Positions 1 to 8,610 are shown, counted from the first letter of the stretch. The stretch is 64,000 nucleotides of DNA from Wenzhouxiangella marina (GCF_001187785.1 NZ_CP012154.1:3590501-3654500), one strand, 5' to 3'. Notes: generated by a model not told the origin, from the letters alone. Translations and numbers: made by a program.

Positions 1-161
1 CCGATCGCTCGGGACTGGCGTTCTGTTCAGGTCTCCCCATGCGGCCGGAGATCGTGGCCCGGGGGCGGATACCCTTTCACCTGCAGGTATCCTATAGGGT
101 TCCCCTTCCCATTCTGGTCGAAGGTCGGCCTCTTGGCGGGCCGATCCCTCTGAATTTCGTA

Positions 162-305
162 TCAGGCGCGGTATTCGCCAACCGACGCGTCGTTCTCGAC
201 CTTGCTGTCTTCCTCGGCGTCGAGATCCATCAGCCACTGCATGACCACTTCGTCGGACAGAAGCGCGTTGAACTGGCTGTCGTTGTTGTAGGCAAGCTGT
301 TCCAT
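162..305 (-). CDS. 47-aa acidic micro-peptide, paralogue of the next gene
   Basis: Short open frame on the minus strand, with ATG at 305 preceded by an AAGGGA-like ribosome site. The 47-residue acidic product shares the block LLSDEVVMQWLMDL(D/E)AE with the 64-aa peptide at 620-814. No signal peptide or membrane segment is visible. Both genes are followed by a similar stretch (TAGGGTTCCCCTTCCC-like at about 94-110 and 583-602), so the duplicated unit includes downstream DNA. I do not recognise the family. A ribosomally made peptide precursor or a small regulatory protein are both possible. The paralogy is what supports it being a real gene. Confidence 0.6.
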   Translation of the reverse strand: MEQLAYNNDSQFNALLSDEVVMQWLMDLDAEEDSKVENDASVGEYRA

Positions 306-498
306 GATTATCCCTTAGCGTGGTTTACGGTTACGGGTATATACATGCATTAATCATGCCAACCTGAGCTGAGGCCCTGTTTTTCAAGGGGTTGGGAAAT
401 TCGTCATCGGTGAGAAGGGACATTTTTTGACACTATTGGTCCGGTGATGACCGTTCAGGGCAGCGCCGATCGACGCTTTTTCGAACCCCCAAAAGACG

Positions 499-527
499 AA
501 CGCGCCCACCTTGACAGTGGGCGCGTT
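499..527 (-). terminator. Rho-independent terminator-like hairpin
   Basis: A perfect 11-bp stem (499-509 with 517-527) has a 7-nt loop and, read on the minus strand, is followed by a short T-rich run (TCTTTT). It lies downstream of the 64-aa peptide gene and upstream of the 47-aa one, so it probably separates the two. The rest of 306-619 shows no other gene. Confidence 0.6.
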
Positions 528-619
528 GCGCTGTCTGGACCCCGGCAGTCTCGCCCGGGGCGGGTGACCGATCAGACTGTCACCCTAGAGGGTTCCCCTT
601 CCCGTAATTTCGGGACAGT

Positions 620-814
620 TCAGGCCTGGAGCCGGCGAGCGGTCATCTCGTCGCGGCTTTCTTCGAGATCGGCGGCCGAATCTTCGGCTTCGAGATCCAT
701 CAGCCACTGCATCACCACTTCGTCGGACAGCAGCCCATTGAAGGAGGAGTCGTCCACGGATGCGATGAGGTCGGCGTCGTGGTTGTCATTGATGATCAGG
801 TTGAAGTCGGCCAT
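620..814 (-). CDS. 64-aa acidic micro-peptide, paralogue of the 47-aa gene
   Basis: ATG at 814. The product is acidic and highly charged, with the shared block LLSDEVVMQWLMDLEAED at about residues 28-45, followed by a Glu/Asp/Arg tail. It is the longer of two tandem copies on the same strand, separated by a terminator-like hairpin. No known domain is recognised. The conserved block sits at the same relative place in both copies while the ends diverge, which suggests selection on that segment. A role as a peptide precursor is conjecture. Confidence 0.6.
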   Translation of the reverse strand: MADFNLIINDNHDADLIASVDDSSFNGLLSDEVVMQWLMDLEAEDSAADLEESRDEMTARRLQA

Positions 815-1014
815 GGTGTCTTTTCTCGCTCTTGTTCAGTGTTGCTTGGAACTGTCGGGGGAGATAATGCACTTTTCGTGCCAAATATCTGCAACCCCAA
901 TGAAAACGGGCTTTCGAGCCTTCGAAATCGACACCGCCGGATCAAAACTGACAGATTTCGTCATCCGAAACCCGGTAAAGGTCCAAAATGGGGCAACTCG
1001 ACCGGAGCCCGACA

Positions 1015-1905
1015 ATGCCCCTGGCTCACTATCTGCTGCTACTGTCGATCTGCCTGCTCTGGGCGGGCAATTTCATCGCTGCGGCCTGGGCGGTGAGGAG
1101 CTTCGAGCCGATCACCTTCACGGTGGTGCGCTTCGCTCTGGTGCTGTTGCTTCTGCTTCCGCTCCTCCGACGACCACCTCGGGATCAGTGGCTGCGACTG
1201 CTGGCTTGCTGCTGGAGCATGGGCGCCATTCACTTCGGCCTGGTCTTTCTGGCCCTGGGTCGCTCGGCGGACGTGTCCTCGATCGCGCTGCTGATGCAGA
1301 TCTACATCCCCTTGTCGACGCTGCTGGCCGTGATCTTCCTCGGCGAGCGCATCGGCTGGCGCAGCGTCGCGGGGATCAGCCTGGCCTTTACCGGAGTGCT
1401 CATCATGGGCCTCGACCCGCTGGTGCTGTCTCAGCTCGACGTCCTCGCCCTGGTGATGGCCTCCGCGCTCAGCCTGGCCGTGGGCACGATTCTGATGCGG
1501 GGGCTCAAGGGCGTCGGCGTGCTCAACTTCCAGGCCTGGAACGCCGCGCTGAGCGTCCTGCCGATGGCGGTTGTGGCCCTGGTGATCGAGTCGCCGCTCG
1601 AGCGGCTACCGACCACGCTCGCGGAACCGCTGGCCTGGGTGGCCGTCATCTACTCCGCGATCGCCGCCTCGATCATCGGCCATGGCGGCTTCTACTGGCT
1701 GATCCAGCGGCACGAAGTGCAGCGCATCACACCGCATCTGCTGCTCGTCCCCTTGCTGGCGGTGCTGCTGGGCATCCTGGTCTGGGGTGACCGACCCGGA
1801 GCAAGGCTGCTGATCGGCGGCGGACTGATTCTGGCCGGCGTCCTGTGGATCAGTCTGCGAGCACGCTGGCGACGGCGTCCGGCGCCCCGACCCGAGGTCA
1901 ATTGA
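1015..1905 (+). CDS. EamA/DMT-family transporter
   Basis: A 296-aa integral membrane protein of the drug/metabolite transporter superfamily. About ten hydrophobic segments run through the whole length in two EamA repeats. The N-terminus (ICLLWAGNFIAAAWAV) and the segment LGERIGWRSVAGISLAFTGV are typical of EamA proteins. The ATG at 1015 fits the first membrane helix; an upstream ATG at 988 would add nine polar residues. Substrate cannot be predicted: relatives export amino acids, metabolites or drugs. It converges on the lipocalin gene with only 12 bp between the stops. Confidence 0.85.
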   Translation: MPLAHYLLLLSICLLWAGNFIAAAWAVRSFEPITFTVVRFALVLLLLLPLLRRPPRDQWLRLLACCWSMGAIHFGLVFLALGRSADVSSIALLMQIYIPLSTLLAVIFLGERIGWRSVAGISLAFTGVLIMGLDPLVLSQLDVLALVMASALSLAVGTILMRGLKGVGVLNFQAWNAALSVLPMAVVALVIESPLERLPTTLAEPLAWVAVIYSAIAASIIGHGGFYWLIQRHEVQRITPHLLLVPLLAVLLGILVWGDRPGARLLIGGGLILAGVLWISLRARWRRRPAPRPEVN

Positions 1906-1917
1906 ATCCGACCGCCC

Positions 1918-2460
1918 CTATTGGAAACCGGGCTGACCGAGCTGATCGGGATACTGGACGACCTTGCGCAGCTGCGAGGAGTCGAAGCCGTGCTCGTCCA
2001 GACGCCCGAGCAGCTCCTCGTAGAGTCCATCGGGCAGGCGCGCCTCACGCGCCATGATCCAGGCGTAGTCTCGTGAAGGATGCCCCACGATCACCCATTG
2101 GTAGTCGGGATCGAGTTCGACGATGTAGTAGTCGAAGGTGAAGGGCCAGTAGAAGCGAACCTTCCAGCGCGCCTGACTGGTTTCATCGACCACCCAGGCG
2201 ATGCCTTCCATGCGCTGATCCTCCTCGTCCAGGCGATCCTCCTTGTACAGGTAGATATCGTCCATGCGCCCATCCTCGCGAGGCCGATAGATGGCCCGCC
2301 CGGCAAGATTTCCGCGCTCGCCGAAATAGGGAATGTTCGCAATGACGTACCACTGGCCCATGTAGCGATCCAGGTCGACGCGTTCGACGGTCTCGAGCGG
2401 TGGATGGCTGGCACAGGCCGCCAAGCCCAGAATCAGGAACAGCAGGGGTAAACGCTTCAT
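1918..2460 (-). CDS. blc: Lipocalin family lipoprotein (Blc-like)
   Basis: A 180-aa outer-membrane lipocalin of the Blc/apolipoprotein D group. It starts with a lipoprotein signal (lipobox LGLAAC, Cys at about residue 17), followed by the lipocalin hallmark MGQWYVIANIPYFGERG (G-x-W). Later blocks (WKVRFYWPFTFDYYIVELD and YQWVIVGHPSRDYAWIMAR) match the bacterial lipocalin pattern. The ATG at 2460 gives a clean signal peptide; the frame stays open upstream but without one. Relatives bind lysophospholipids or fatty acids at the outer membrane under envelope stress. Confidence 0.88.
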   Translation of the reverse strand: MKRLPLLFLILGLAACASHPPLETVERVDLDRYMGQWYVIANIPYFGERGNLAGRAIYRPREDGRMDDIYLYKEDRLDEEDQRMEGIAWVVDETSQARWKVRFYWPFTFDYYIVELDPDYQWVIVGHPSRDYAWIMAREARLPDGLYEELLGRLDEHGFDSSQLRKVVQYPDQLGQPGFQ

Positions 2461-2591
2461 CGGAACAACTCCTCGGAATCCGATGCGGATGCTGCCACCC
2501 CCAGGTGAATGGCAGCTGAAGGCCCGGTTCAGAAGCGATTTAGCGGGGGTCGGCAATGATCGTCCTGCACTCCACAGAAAAGGACCCGATC

Positions 2592-3164
2592 ATGAATCGT
2601 CAAACCGCCTACTCATTCAGTCGCGCCGCCTTGCTGGCTTCGGCCGCTCTGTTCGCCCTGCCCGCCTGGTCCGCACCCAAGGCCGATACCCATGAGGAGT
2701 TCGGGCCGGAATGGCTGGTGACCAGCCTGCTGCTCGGCGCAAACGGCCATGATCGCGATGCAGGCTGGGATCGCCGGCCTCATCGCCGAGACGAACGCTG
2801 GGGCCGCCGGCACGACCGCCGTAGCCATCGAGCACGTGAATACGCCAGCCAGGCCACGGCGCAGGCACACAGCGCCCACCGTCGCGGATGTCGAGTCTCC
2901 GGACCGCGCTGGTCCCTGGACTGGGATGCCCACTATCGCTGGGCTCTGGATGCGCGTCCTCGGGAACTCGATCGCGAGACGAATCGCCGCTCGGAGCGCC
3001 TGAATCGCTGCCGTCTCAATCAACGCTACTACTCGCGCGATCGCTGGCATGACCATGACGACGGGCGCGGCGGACGACACGACCGTCACGGCCATGGTCA
3101 CCACAATCGTGACGACCATCGTTATGACCAGCGGCGTCACGGCCGGCGCCATCGGGACGGCTGA
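2592..3164 (+). CDS. Exported Arg/His/Asp-rich protein
   Basis: A 190-aa protein with an N-terminal signal peptide (about residues 1-27, cleavage near PAWSA-PKA). The mature region is dominated by Arg, His and Asp, ending in a His/Arg/Gly/Asp-rich low-complexity tail. No catalytic domain is seen. Such composition can bind metals or polyanions, but that is inference. It is followed by a strong hairpin terminator. The reverse strand is also open because of the repetitive composition, but only this frame has a signal peptide. Confidence 0.6.
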   Translation: MNRQTAYSFSRAALLASAALFALPAWSAPKADTHEEFGPEWLVTSLLLGANGHDRDAGWDRRPHRRDERWGRRHDRRSHRAREYASQATAQAHSAHRRGCRVSGPRWSLDWDAHYRWALDARPRELDRETNRRSERLNRCRLNQRYYSRDRWHDHDDGRGGRHDRHGHGHHNRDDHRYDQRRHGRRHRDG

Positions 3165-3191
3165 GACCCTCGACCGTCCAGCCTTCGCACC

Positions 3192-3231
3192 GCGGGCCGC
3201 ACTGATCCTCGTCGGCGCGGCCCGCTTCTTT
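3192..3231 (+). terminator. Rho-independent terminator-like hairpin
   Basis: A 9-bp GC-only stem (3192-3200 with 3217-3225) is followed by TTCTTT on the plus strand, just after the Arg/His-rich protein gene and before the histidine operon operator. Confidence 0.5.
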
Positions 3232-3288
3232 GTCCGCACGACCTTTCCATTCGACACCCTTCCTGCTTGTTTCCTTCACAGGCCGGTG

Positions 3289-3316
3289 TTAATGTAATAG
3301 CGTGTTATTACATTAA
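3289..3316. promoter_or_regulatory. Inverted-repeat operator upstream of the his operon
   Basis: A perfect palindrome has arms TTAATGTAATA (3289-3299) and TATTACATTAA (3306-3316) around a 6-bp spacer. It is AT-rich in a GC-rich background and lies 7 bp before the start codon of the TrpR-like regulator. Position and symmetry fit an autoregulatory operator controlling the regulator and the downstream his genes. The assignment is by analogy with TrpR-family operators; promoter elements were not resolved. Confidence 0.8.
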
Positions 3317-3322
3317 TCCGCC

Positions 3323-3628
3323 ATGAAACAACTCGACCCCGAACACACCAAGGCCAACCGCGCCGCCCGATCCAGCCTCGCCGAGGCCTTCCTGGCCATG
3401 CGGACGCCCGACGAATGCCGCGCCCTGCTGAAGGATCTGACCACGCCGGCCGAACTGGAAGCCCTGGTCGATCGCTGGCGGGTCGTCCGTCTGCTGGATC
3501 AGGGCCTGCCCTACCGGGAGATTCACGACCTGACCGGCGTCAGCGTGACCACCATCGGCCGCGTGGCTCGCTTCCTGGAGGACGGGAACGGGGGTTACTC
3601 ACTCGCACTGCAACGACTCAAGACATGA
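3323..3628 (+). CDS. hisR: TrpR/YerC-family transcriptional regulator of the his operon (HisR-like)
   Basis: A 101-aa DNA-binding protein of the Trp-repressor superfamily (YerC/YecD type). The helix-turn-helix is at about residues 60-85 (DQGLPYREIHDLTGVSVTTI). It is the first gene of the operon, overlaps hisG by 4 bp (ATGA), and lies directly behind a perfect palindrome. Comparative genomics has described TrpR-family HisR regulators of histidine genes in Xanthomonadales; the assignment here rests on that and on context. It likely represses the operon when histidine or a related metabolite is abundant. The effector is not visible from sequence. Confidence 0.8.
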   Translation: MKQLDPEHTKANRAARSSLAEAFLAMRTPDECRALLKDLTTPAELEALVDRWRVVRLLDQGLPYREIHDLTGVSVTTIGRVARFLEDGNGGYSLALQRLKT

Positions 3629-4515
3629 CCCGACTCAAGATCGCCATTCAGAAATCCGGTCGCCTCGCCGACCGCTCCCTGTCCCTGCTCGAACGCTCGG
3701 GCTTGAGCTTCGCCCGCTCCAAGGACAAGCTGTTCTGGTACGGGCGCAACCTGCCCGTCGACCTGCTGCTGGTCCGTGACGACGACATTCCCCGGCTACT
3801 GCTCGAGGGCGTCTGCCAGCTCGGCATCGTGGGCGAGAACGTGGCCATGGAAAAGCTGCTGGAAAGCCGCCAGCGCCGGCCCGGCGCCGAACTGGAATCC
3901 CTCCTCAAGCTCGAGTTCGGCGACTGTCGCCTGATGCTGGCGATTCCCGAAGATCAGGTGTTCACCGGCGTGAACATGCTGGCCGGCAAGCGCCTGGCCA
4001 CCAGCTACCCCTGCCTGACCCGGCAGTACCTGGAGCGCCACGGGGTGGAAGCGGACATCGTGACCCTCAATGGGGCCGTCGAGATCGCCCCCAGCCTGGG
4101 CACGGCCGATGCCATCGTCGATCTGGTCTCGACGGGCACGACCCTGCGCGCCAACCACCTCAAGGCCGTCGACGAGGTGCTCAGCTCCCAGGCTGCCCTG
4201 TATCGGAGCCCTGCCGCACTGGATGACGAGGCCGAGCGTCTGCTCGCCAAGCTACTGACCCGCATCCAGGGCGTCCAGCAGGCCGCCGAAACCAAGTACG
4301 TCATGCTGCACGCGCCGCGCGACCGCCTGGCCGACATCTCGGCCATGCTCCCCGGGGCCGAATCCCCGACCGTGCTCAGCCTGGAAGGCCAGCCGGACCG
4401 GGTCGCGGTCCACGCGGTCTGCACCGAACAGGTGTTCTGGGAGCACCTGGAAGAACTCAAGCGGGCCGGTGCCTCGGCCGTGCTGGTGCTGCCCGTGGAG
4501 AAGATGCTCGCATGA
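3625..4515 (+). CDS. hisG: ATP phosphoribosyltransferase HisG (long form)
   Basis: A 296-aa enzyme for the first committed step of histidine synthesis: ATP + PRPP to phosphoribosyl-ATP. The N-terminus MTRLKIAIQKSGRL and the PRPP-binding segment ADAIVDLVSTGTTL are diagnostic. The C-terminal ~80 residues (ETKYVMLHAP...) form the ACT-like regulatory domain of long-form HisG, so feedback inhibition by histidine is expected and no HisZ partner is needed. The start overlaps the regulator stop and the stop overlaps hisD, both by 4 bp, indicating translational coupling. Confidence 0.96.
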   Translation: MTRLKIAIQKSGRLADRSLSLLERSGLSFARSKDKLFWYGRNLPVDLLLVRDDDIPRLLLEGVCQLGIVGENVAMEKLLESRQRRPGAELESLLKLEFGDCRLMLAIPEDQVFTGVNMLAGKRLATSYPCLTRQYLERHGVEADIVTLNGAVEIAPSLGTADAIVDLVSTGTTLRANHLKAVDEVLSSQAALYRSPAALDDEAERLLAKLLTRIQGVQQAAETKYVMLHAPRDRLADISAMLPGAESPTVLSLEGQPDRVAVHAVCTEQVFWEHLEELKRAGASAVLVLPVEKMLA

Positions 4516-5822
4516 GGATCATCGACGCCAGCACCCTCGACGACGCCGGCCTGCTGCAGCTGCTGGCGCGTCCGAGCATGGAAGCGGACATTGAATTGCG
4601 CCGGACCGTGGCCGACATCCTGGCCCGCGTCCGCCGCGATGGCGACGCCGCGCTGCTCGACTACGGGCGCCGCTTCGACGGGCGCGAACCGGAAAGCCTG
4701 CTGGCCAGCCCCGAAAGCCTGGCCAGTGCGGCCACGGAACTCGATGAGGACCTGCTCCAGGCCATCGACACGGCCATCGGCACCGTGCGCCGATTTCACG
4801 CCGCCGGCAAGCCCAGCGACATCAGCGTCGAGACGGCGCCCGGCGTGCGCTGCCAGGCCCGCTGGCGCCCCCTCGATCCGGTCGGGCTCTACGTGCCCGC
4901 GGGCACCGCGCCGCTGCCCTCCACCGCCATCATGCTCGGCGTCCCCGCGCGACTGGCGGGCTGTCGGCGCATCGTGCTGGCCACGCCACCCGGTGCCGAC
5001 GGCCGGGCCGACGCGGCCGTCCGCGCCATCGCCCACCGCCTCGACATCGACACGGTACTGGTTGCCGGAGGCGCCCAGGCCGTGGCGGCCATGGCCTATG
5101 GCACCGAGTCCGTGCCCCGCGTGGCCAAGATCTTCGGGCCGGGCAATCGCTTCGTGGCCGAGGCCAAGCGCCAGGTGGCCGAGTCCGCCGATGGCGCGGC
5201 GATGGACCTGCCGGCCGGCCCCTCCGAAGTCCTGGTGCTGGCCGACGACAGCGCCAATCCGGAGTTCGTCGCCATCGACCTGTTGTCGCAGGCCGAGCAC
5301 GGTCCGGACTCGCAGGCCTTCCTGATCACCACCAGCCGGGAACTGGCCGAGGCGACCGATCGCGCCCTCGAAGCCCTGCTCGAGCGACTGCCGCGCGCCG
5401 ACATTGCGCGTCAGGCCATGGGCCACGGGGCCGCCATCGTGGTGCCCGATCTCGAGCAGGCCGTGCGCATCAGCAATGCCTACGCGCCCGAGCATCTGAT
5501 CATCGCCTGCCGCGATGCCGAAGGCCTGTGCGAGGAGATCGACAGCGCCGGCTCGGTCTTTCTCGGTCACTACACGCCCGAGTCACTGGGTGACTACATC
5601 TCCGGCACCAATCACGTCCTGCCCACGGCGGGCTGGGCGCGCTCCGAAGCGGGCCTGTCGGTGGCCGATTTCATGCGCCGCATGACCGTGCAGCAGGCCA
5701 CACCCGACGGCCTGCGGACCCTCGGGCCGCCCGGGGCCCGCCTGGCCGCCCACGAGGGCCTGGACGCCCACCGCCTCGCCATCCAACTGCGCCTCGATGC
5801 CCTGGACCAGGCCAATGGCTAA
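4512..5822 (+). CDS. hisD: Histidinol dehydrogenase HisD
   Basis: A 436-aa zinc enzyme oxidising L-histidinol to histidine in two NAD-dependent steps (the last two reactions). Visible signatures include GLYVPAGTAPLPSTAIML, the GPGNRFVAEAKRQV nucleotide-binding block, and LLSQAEHGPD carrying the Gln and His zinc ligands. Length is normal for the family. It overlaps hisG by 4 bp and hisC by 8 bp. The antisense strand is open over long distances because of the GC-rich codon pattern, but only this frame carries the conserved motifs. Confidence 0.97.
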   Translation: MRIIDASTLDDAGLLQLLARPSMEADIELRRTVADILARVRRDGDAALLDYGRRFDGREPESLLASPESLASAATELDEDLLQAIDTAIGTVRRFHAAGKPSDISVETAPGVRCQARWRPLDPVGLYVPAGTAPLPSTAIMLGVPARLAGCRRIVLATPPGADGRADAAVRAIAHRLDIDTVLVAGGAQAVAAMAYGTESVPRVAKIFGPGNRFVAEAKRQVAESADGAAMDLPAGPSEVLVLADDSANPEFVAIDLLSQAEHGPDSQAFLITTSRELAEATDRALEALLERLPRADIARQAMGHGAAIVVPDLEQAVRISNAYAPEHLIIACRDAEGLCEEIDSAGSVFLGHYTPESLGDYISGTNHVLPTAGWARSEAGLSVADFMRRMTVQQATPDGLRTLGPPGARLAAHEGLDAHRLAIQLRLDALDQANG

Positions 5823-6909
5823 CGAATCGATGTCCGATCCGATCCTCGATCTGGCCCGGCCGGAAGTGCTTGCGCTGCAGCCCTACGCCTCCGCGCGTGC
5901 CCTGGCCGACAGCGCCGGCATCCTGCTCAACGCCAACGAAAGCCCCTGGGCACCGGATGGCGATGAGGGGCAACAGCTCAACCGCTACCCGGACCCGCAG
6001 CCGCCCGAGCTCCGACGGCGTCTCGCCGAGCGCTACGACGTGCCGGAAGCGCGCCTGCTGATCACCCGCGGCAGCGACGAAGGCATCGACCTGCTGATCC
6101 GGGCCTTCTGTCGCGCGGATCAGGATCCGGTCATCGTCTGCCCGCCCTGTTTCGGCATGTACGCCCTGTCGGCCCGGATCCAGGGCGCGCCGGTCAAGGC
6201 CGTGCCGCTGATCGACGACGGAGCGCAGTGGCGCCTGGACGAGGACGGACTGCGCGCCGCCCTCCCCGCCCGCCTGGTCTTTCTCTGCTCGCCCAACAAT
6301 CCGACCGGCAACGAGATTTCCTCGGCGACCGTCGAATCGCTTTGCCGCTCCATTCTCGGCCAGGGTCTGGTGGTGGTTGACGAGGCCTACATCGAATTCA
6401 GCGAAGCCGAGTCCATGAGCCGCCTGATCGATCGGCATCCCAACCTGGTCATCCTGCGCACCCTCTCGAAAGCCTATGCCCTGGCGGGCTGCCGCCTGGG
6501 CAGCCTGATCGCCGACACGAGGGTGATCGGCCTGCTGCGGCGGATCATCGCGCCCTACCCGCTGCCGACACCGTCCGTGCGCGCCGGCCTGACCGCCCTG
6601 GCGGGGCCGGACCGGCTCGAGCGCCAGCTGAGCGAACTGGCCGAACAGAAAAAGCGCCTGGTTGCCGGTCTCGAGCGCCTGCCGGGCATCCAGCGCCTGT
6701 GGCCGGGCCAGGCCAACTTCGTCCTGATCCGGGTGGCCGACGCGGAGGCACTCATCGCGCGGGCCGCCGAAGCCGGCATTCGCCTGCGCAATCAATCGGC
6801 GCAGCCGGGCCTGGACAACTGCGTTCGCATCACCATCGGCAGCGCGGAGGAAACGACCCGCCTGCTCGACTTTCTCGAATCCACTCATGCTCAGGAGCCT
6901 GTTCAATGA
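5815..6909 (+). CDS. hisC: Histidinol-phosphate aminotransferase HisC
   Basis: A 365-aa class I/II PLP aminotransferase converting imidazole acetol phosphate to histidinol phosphate with glutamate. N-terminal LNANESPW, CSPNNPTGNE, VVVDEAYIEF and the PLP-lysine block TLSKAYALAGCRLG are in the expected order. ATG 5815 overlaps the hisD stop; an alternative ATG at 5830 would shorten the protein by five residues. It overlaps hisB by 4 bp. Confidence 0.96.
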   Translation: MANESMSDPILDLARPEVLALQPYASARALADSAGILLNANESPWAPDGDEGQQLNRYPDPQPPELRRRLAERYDVPEARLLITRGSDEGIDLLIRAFCRADQDPVIVCPPCFGMYALSARIQGAPVKAVPLIDDGAQWRLDEDGLRAALPARLVFLCSPNNPTGNEISSATVESLCRSILGQGLVVVDEAYIEFSEAESMSRLIDRHPNLVILRTLSKAYALAGCRLGSLIADTRVIGLLRRIIAPYPLPTPSVRAGLTALAGPDRLERQLSELAEQKKRLVAGLERLPGIQRLWPGQANFVLIRVADAEALIARAAEAGIRLRNQSAQPGLDNCVRITIGSAEETTRLLDFLESTHAQEPVQ

Positions 6910-7973
6910 GTACCCGAAAGATCCTGTTCATCGATCGCGATGGCTGCCTGATCGAAGAACCGGCCGACGAGCAGATCGACAGCTACGAGAAATTCCGCCT
7001 GATGCCGGGCGTGATCCCCGCCCTGCTCGAGCTCAAGGCCGCCGGCTACCGCTTCGTGATGGTCTCCAATCAGGATGGCCTGGGCACCGAGTCCTTCCCG
7101 ACCGAGCAGTTCGAGGGACCGCAGACGCTGCTGCTCCAGATTCTCGAGTCTCAGGGCATCGTCTTCGACGCCATCCACATCGATCCGACCCGCCCCGAGG
7201 ACCAGGCTCCGACCCGCAAGCCGGGCGTCGGCATGCTCCTCGACTACCTCAGGGACCCTGGCATGGACCGCGAGCTCTCGGCCGTGATCGGCGATCGCGA
7301 GACCGACCTGCAGCTGGCTGCCAACATGGGCATCAAGGGGCTGCGCGTGGGTCCCGAGGGCCAGCCCTGGGATCGCGTCGCGGCCGAACTGCTGTCCACG
7401 CCTCGCCGGGCCCGGGTCGAGCGGGGCACGCGCGAAACCCGCATCACCGTCGCGGTCAACCTGGATCAGACCCAGCCGGTCACGATCGGCACCGGCATCG
7501 GCTTCTTCGACCACATGCTCGAACAGATCGCCGCGCACGCCGGTTTCAGCCTGTCTCTCGACTGCCAGGGTGACCTGCACGTCGACGAGCACCACACGGT
7601 CGAGGACTGCGCCCTGGCCCTCGGCGAAGCCCTCGATCGGGCCCTGGGCGACCGTGCCGGCATCGGCCGCTACGGTTTCGTCCTGCCGATGGACGAGTCC
7701 CTGGCCCGTGTGGCCATCGACCTGTCCGGGCGGCCCGCCTTCGTCCTCGATGGCACCTTCCCGCGCGAGTCCGTTGGCGGCCTGCACACGGAAATGGTCA
7801 GCCACTTCTTCGCCTCGCTGGCCCAGGCCCTGCGCTGCGCCATCCACATCGAGCTGCGCGGTGAGAACACGCATCACATGGTCGAGGCCTGCTTCAAGGG
7901 TGTCGGCCGGGCGCTGCGACCCGCGCTGGCTCGAGGCCAGGCCGGCATCCCGTCGACCAAGGGCATGCTCTGA
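6906..7973 (+). CDS. hisB: Bifunctional histidinol-phosphatase / imidazoleglycerol-phosphate dehydratase HisB
   Basis: A 355-aa fusion. Residues 1-~165 form a HAD phosphatase (DxD nucleophile in FIDRDGCLIEEP, later VIGDRETDLQLA). Residues ~170-355 are the dehydratase, with its two metal-binding His motifs FFDHMLEQIAAH and DEHHTVEDC and the terminal IPSTKGML. The fusion supplies steps 6 and 8 of the pathway. In E. coli HisB the phosphatase has a Cys-rich zinc loop near RKP. Here the equivalent stretch reads RPEDQAPTRKP with no cysteines, so that zinc site appears absent. Confidence 0.96.
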   Translation: MSTRKILFIDRDGCLIEEPADEQIDSYEKFRLMPGVIPALLELKAAGYRFVMVSNQDGLGTESFPTEQFEGPQTLLLQILESQGIVFDAIHIDPTRPEDQAPTRKPGVGMLLDYLRDPGMDRELSAVIGDRETDLQLAANMGIKGLRVGPEGQPWDRVAAELLSTPRRARVERGTRETRITVAVNLDQTQPVTIGTGIGFFDHMLEQIAAHAGFSLSLDCQGDLHVDEHHTVEDCALALGEALDRALGDRAGIGRYGFVLPMDESLARVAIDLSGRPAFVLDGTFPRESVGGLHTEMVSHFFASLAQALRCAIHIELRGENTHHMVEACFKGVGRALRPALARGQAGIPSTKGML

Positions 7974-8013
7974 TGATCGCGCGTCCAGGCAGGCCATTCA
8001 GCGAGGCGCGGCC

Positions 8014-8610
8014 ATGAAGCTCGCCGTCATCGACTCCGGCGGCGCCAACCTCGGCTCCGTGCTGCATGCCCTGCACCGCCTGGGCGTGACGGCCGAGCTC
8101 AGCTCCGACCCCGAGCGCATCGCGTCGGCCGATCGCGTGATCCTGCCCGGCGTCGGCTCCGCTCGCTCGGCGATGCAGGCCCTGGCATCGGCGGGCCTGG
8201 TCGACGCGATCCGCGCCCTCGAGCAGCCGGTGCTGGGCATCTGTCTGGGGCTTCAGCTGATGTTCGAGCATTCCGAGGAAGGCGATTGCGACTGCCTGGG
8301 CCTGATCCCCGGCCGAGTGCGCCGACTCGAGGTCGCCCCGCACGAGCGACTGCCCCATATGGGCTGGAACCAATTGCAGTGGACGCGACCGACCGATCCG
8401 CTGGCCCGGGGCCTCGACGGCCAGGAGTGGTTCTACTTCGTGCACAGCTACGCGGCCCCCATCGATCATGCGGTGGCCATCAGCGAGCACGGTCGGCCCT
8501 TCGCGGCTGTCGTTCGCCATCGCAATTTCGCCGCCTGCCAGTTCCATCCGGAAAAGTCGGCCGGCGCCGGCGCGCGCCTGCTGGCCAATTTCCTCGAGGC
8601 ACCGGCATGA
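8014..8610 (+). CDS. hisH: Imidazole glycerol phosphate synthase, glutaminase subunit HisH
   Basis: A 198-aa class I glutamine amidotransferase that feeds ammonia to HisF. The nucleophile Cys is in GICLGLQLMFE, and the catalytic His/Glu are in CQFHPEKS near the C-terminus. IDSGGANLGSVLHAL at the N-terminus is typical of HisH. There is a 40-bp gap after hisB and 82 bp before hisA, the loosest spacing in the operon. ATG 8014 was chosen because it begins the conserved first beta strand. Confidence 0.95.
   Translation: MKLAVIDSGGANLGSVLHALHRLGVTAELSSDPERIASADRVILPGVGSARSAMQALASAGLVDAIRALEQPVLGICLGLQLMFEHSEEGDCDCLGLIPGRVRRLEVAPHERLPHMGWNQLQWTRPTDPLARGLDGQEWFYFVHSYAAPIDHAVAISEHGRPFAAVVRHRNFAACQFHPEKSAGAGARLLANFLEAPA

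Noticed and set aside
444-1790. A 448-codon plus-strand open frame overlapping the EamA gene
   Set aside because: It is out of frame with the transporter, crosses the micro-peptide gene and terminator, and has no domain features.
4005-5570. A 521-codon minus-strand open frame within hisG-hisD
   Set aside because: Antisense to two enzymes with intact catalytic motifs; Gly/Ala/His-rich shadow.
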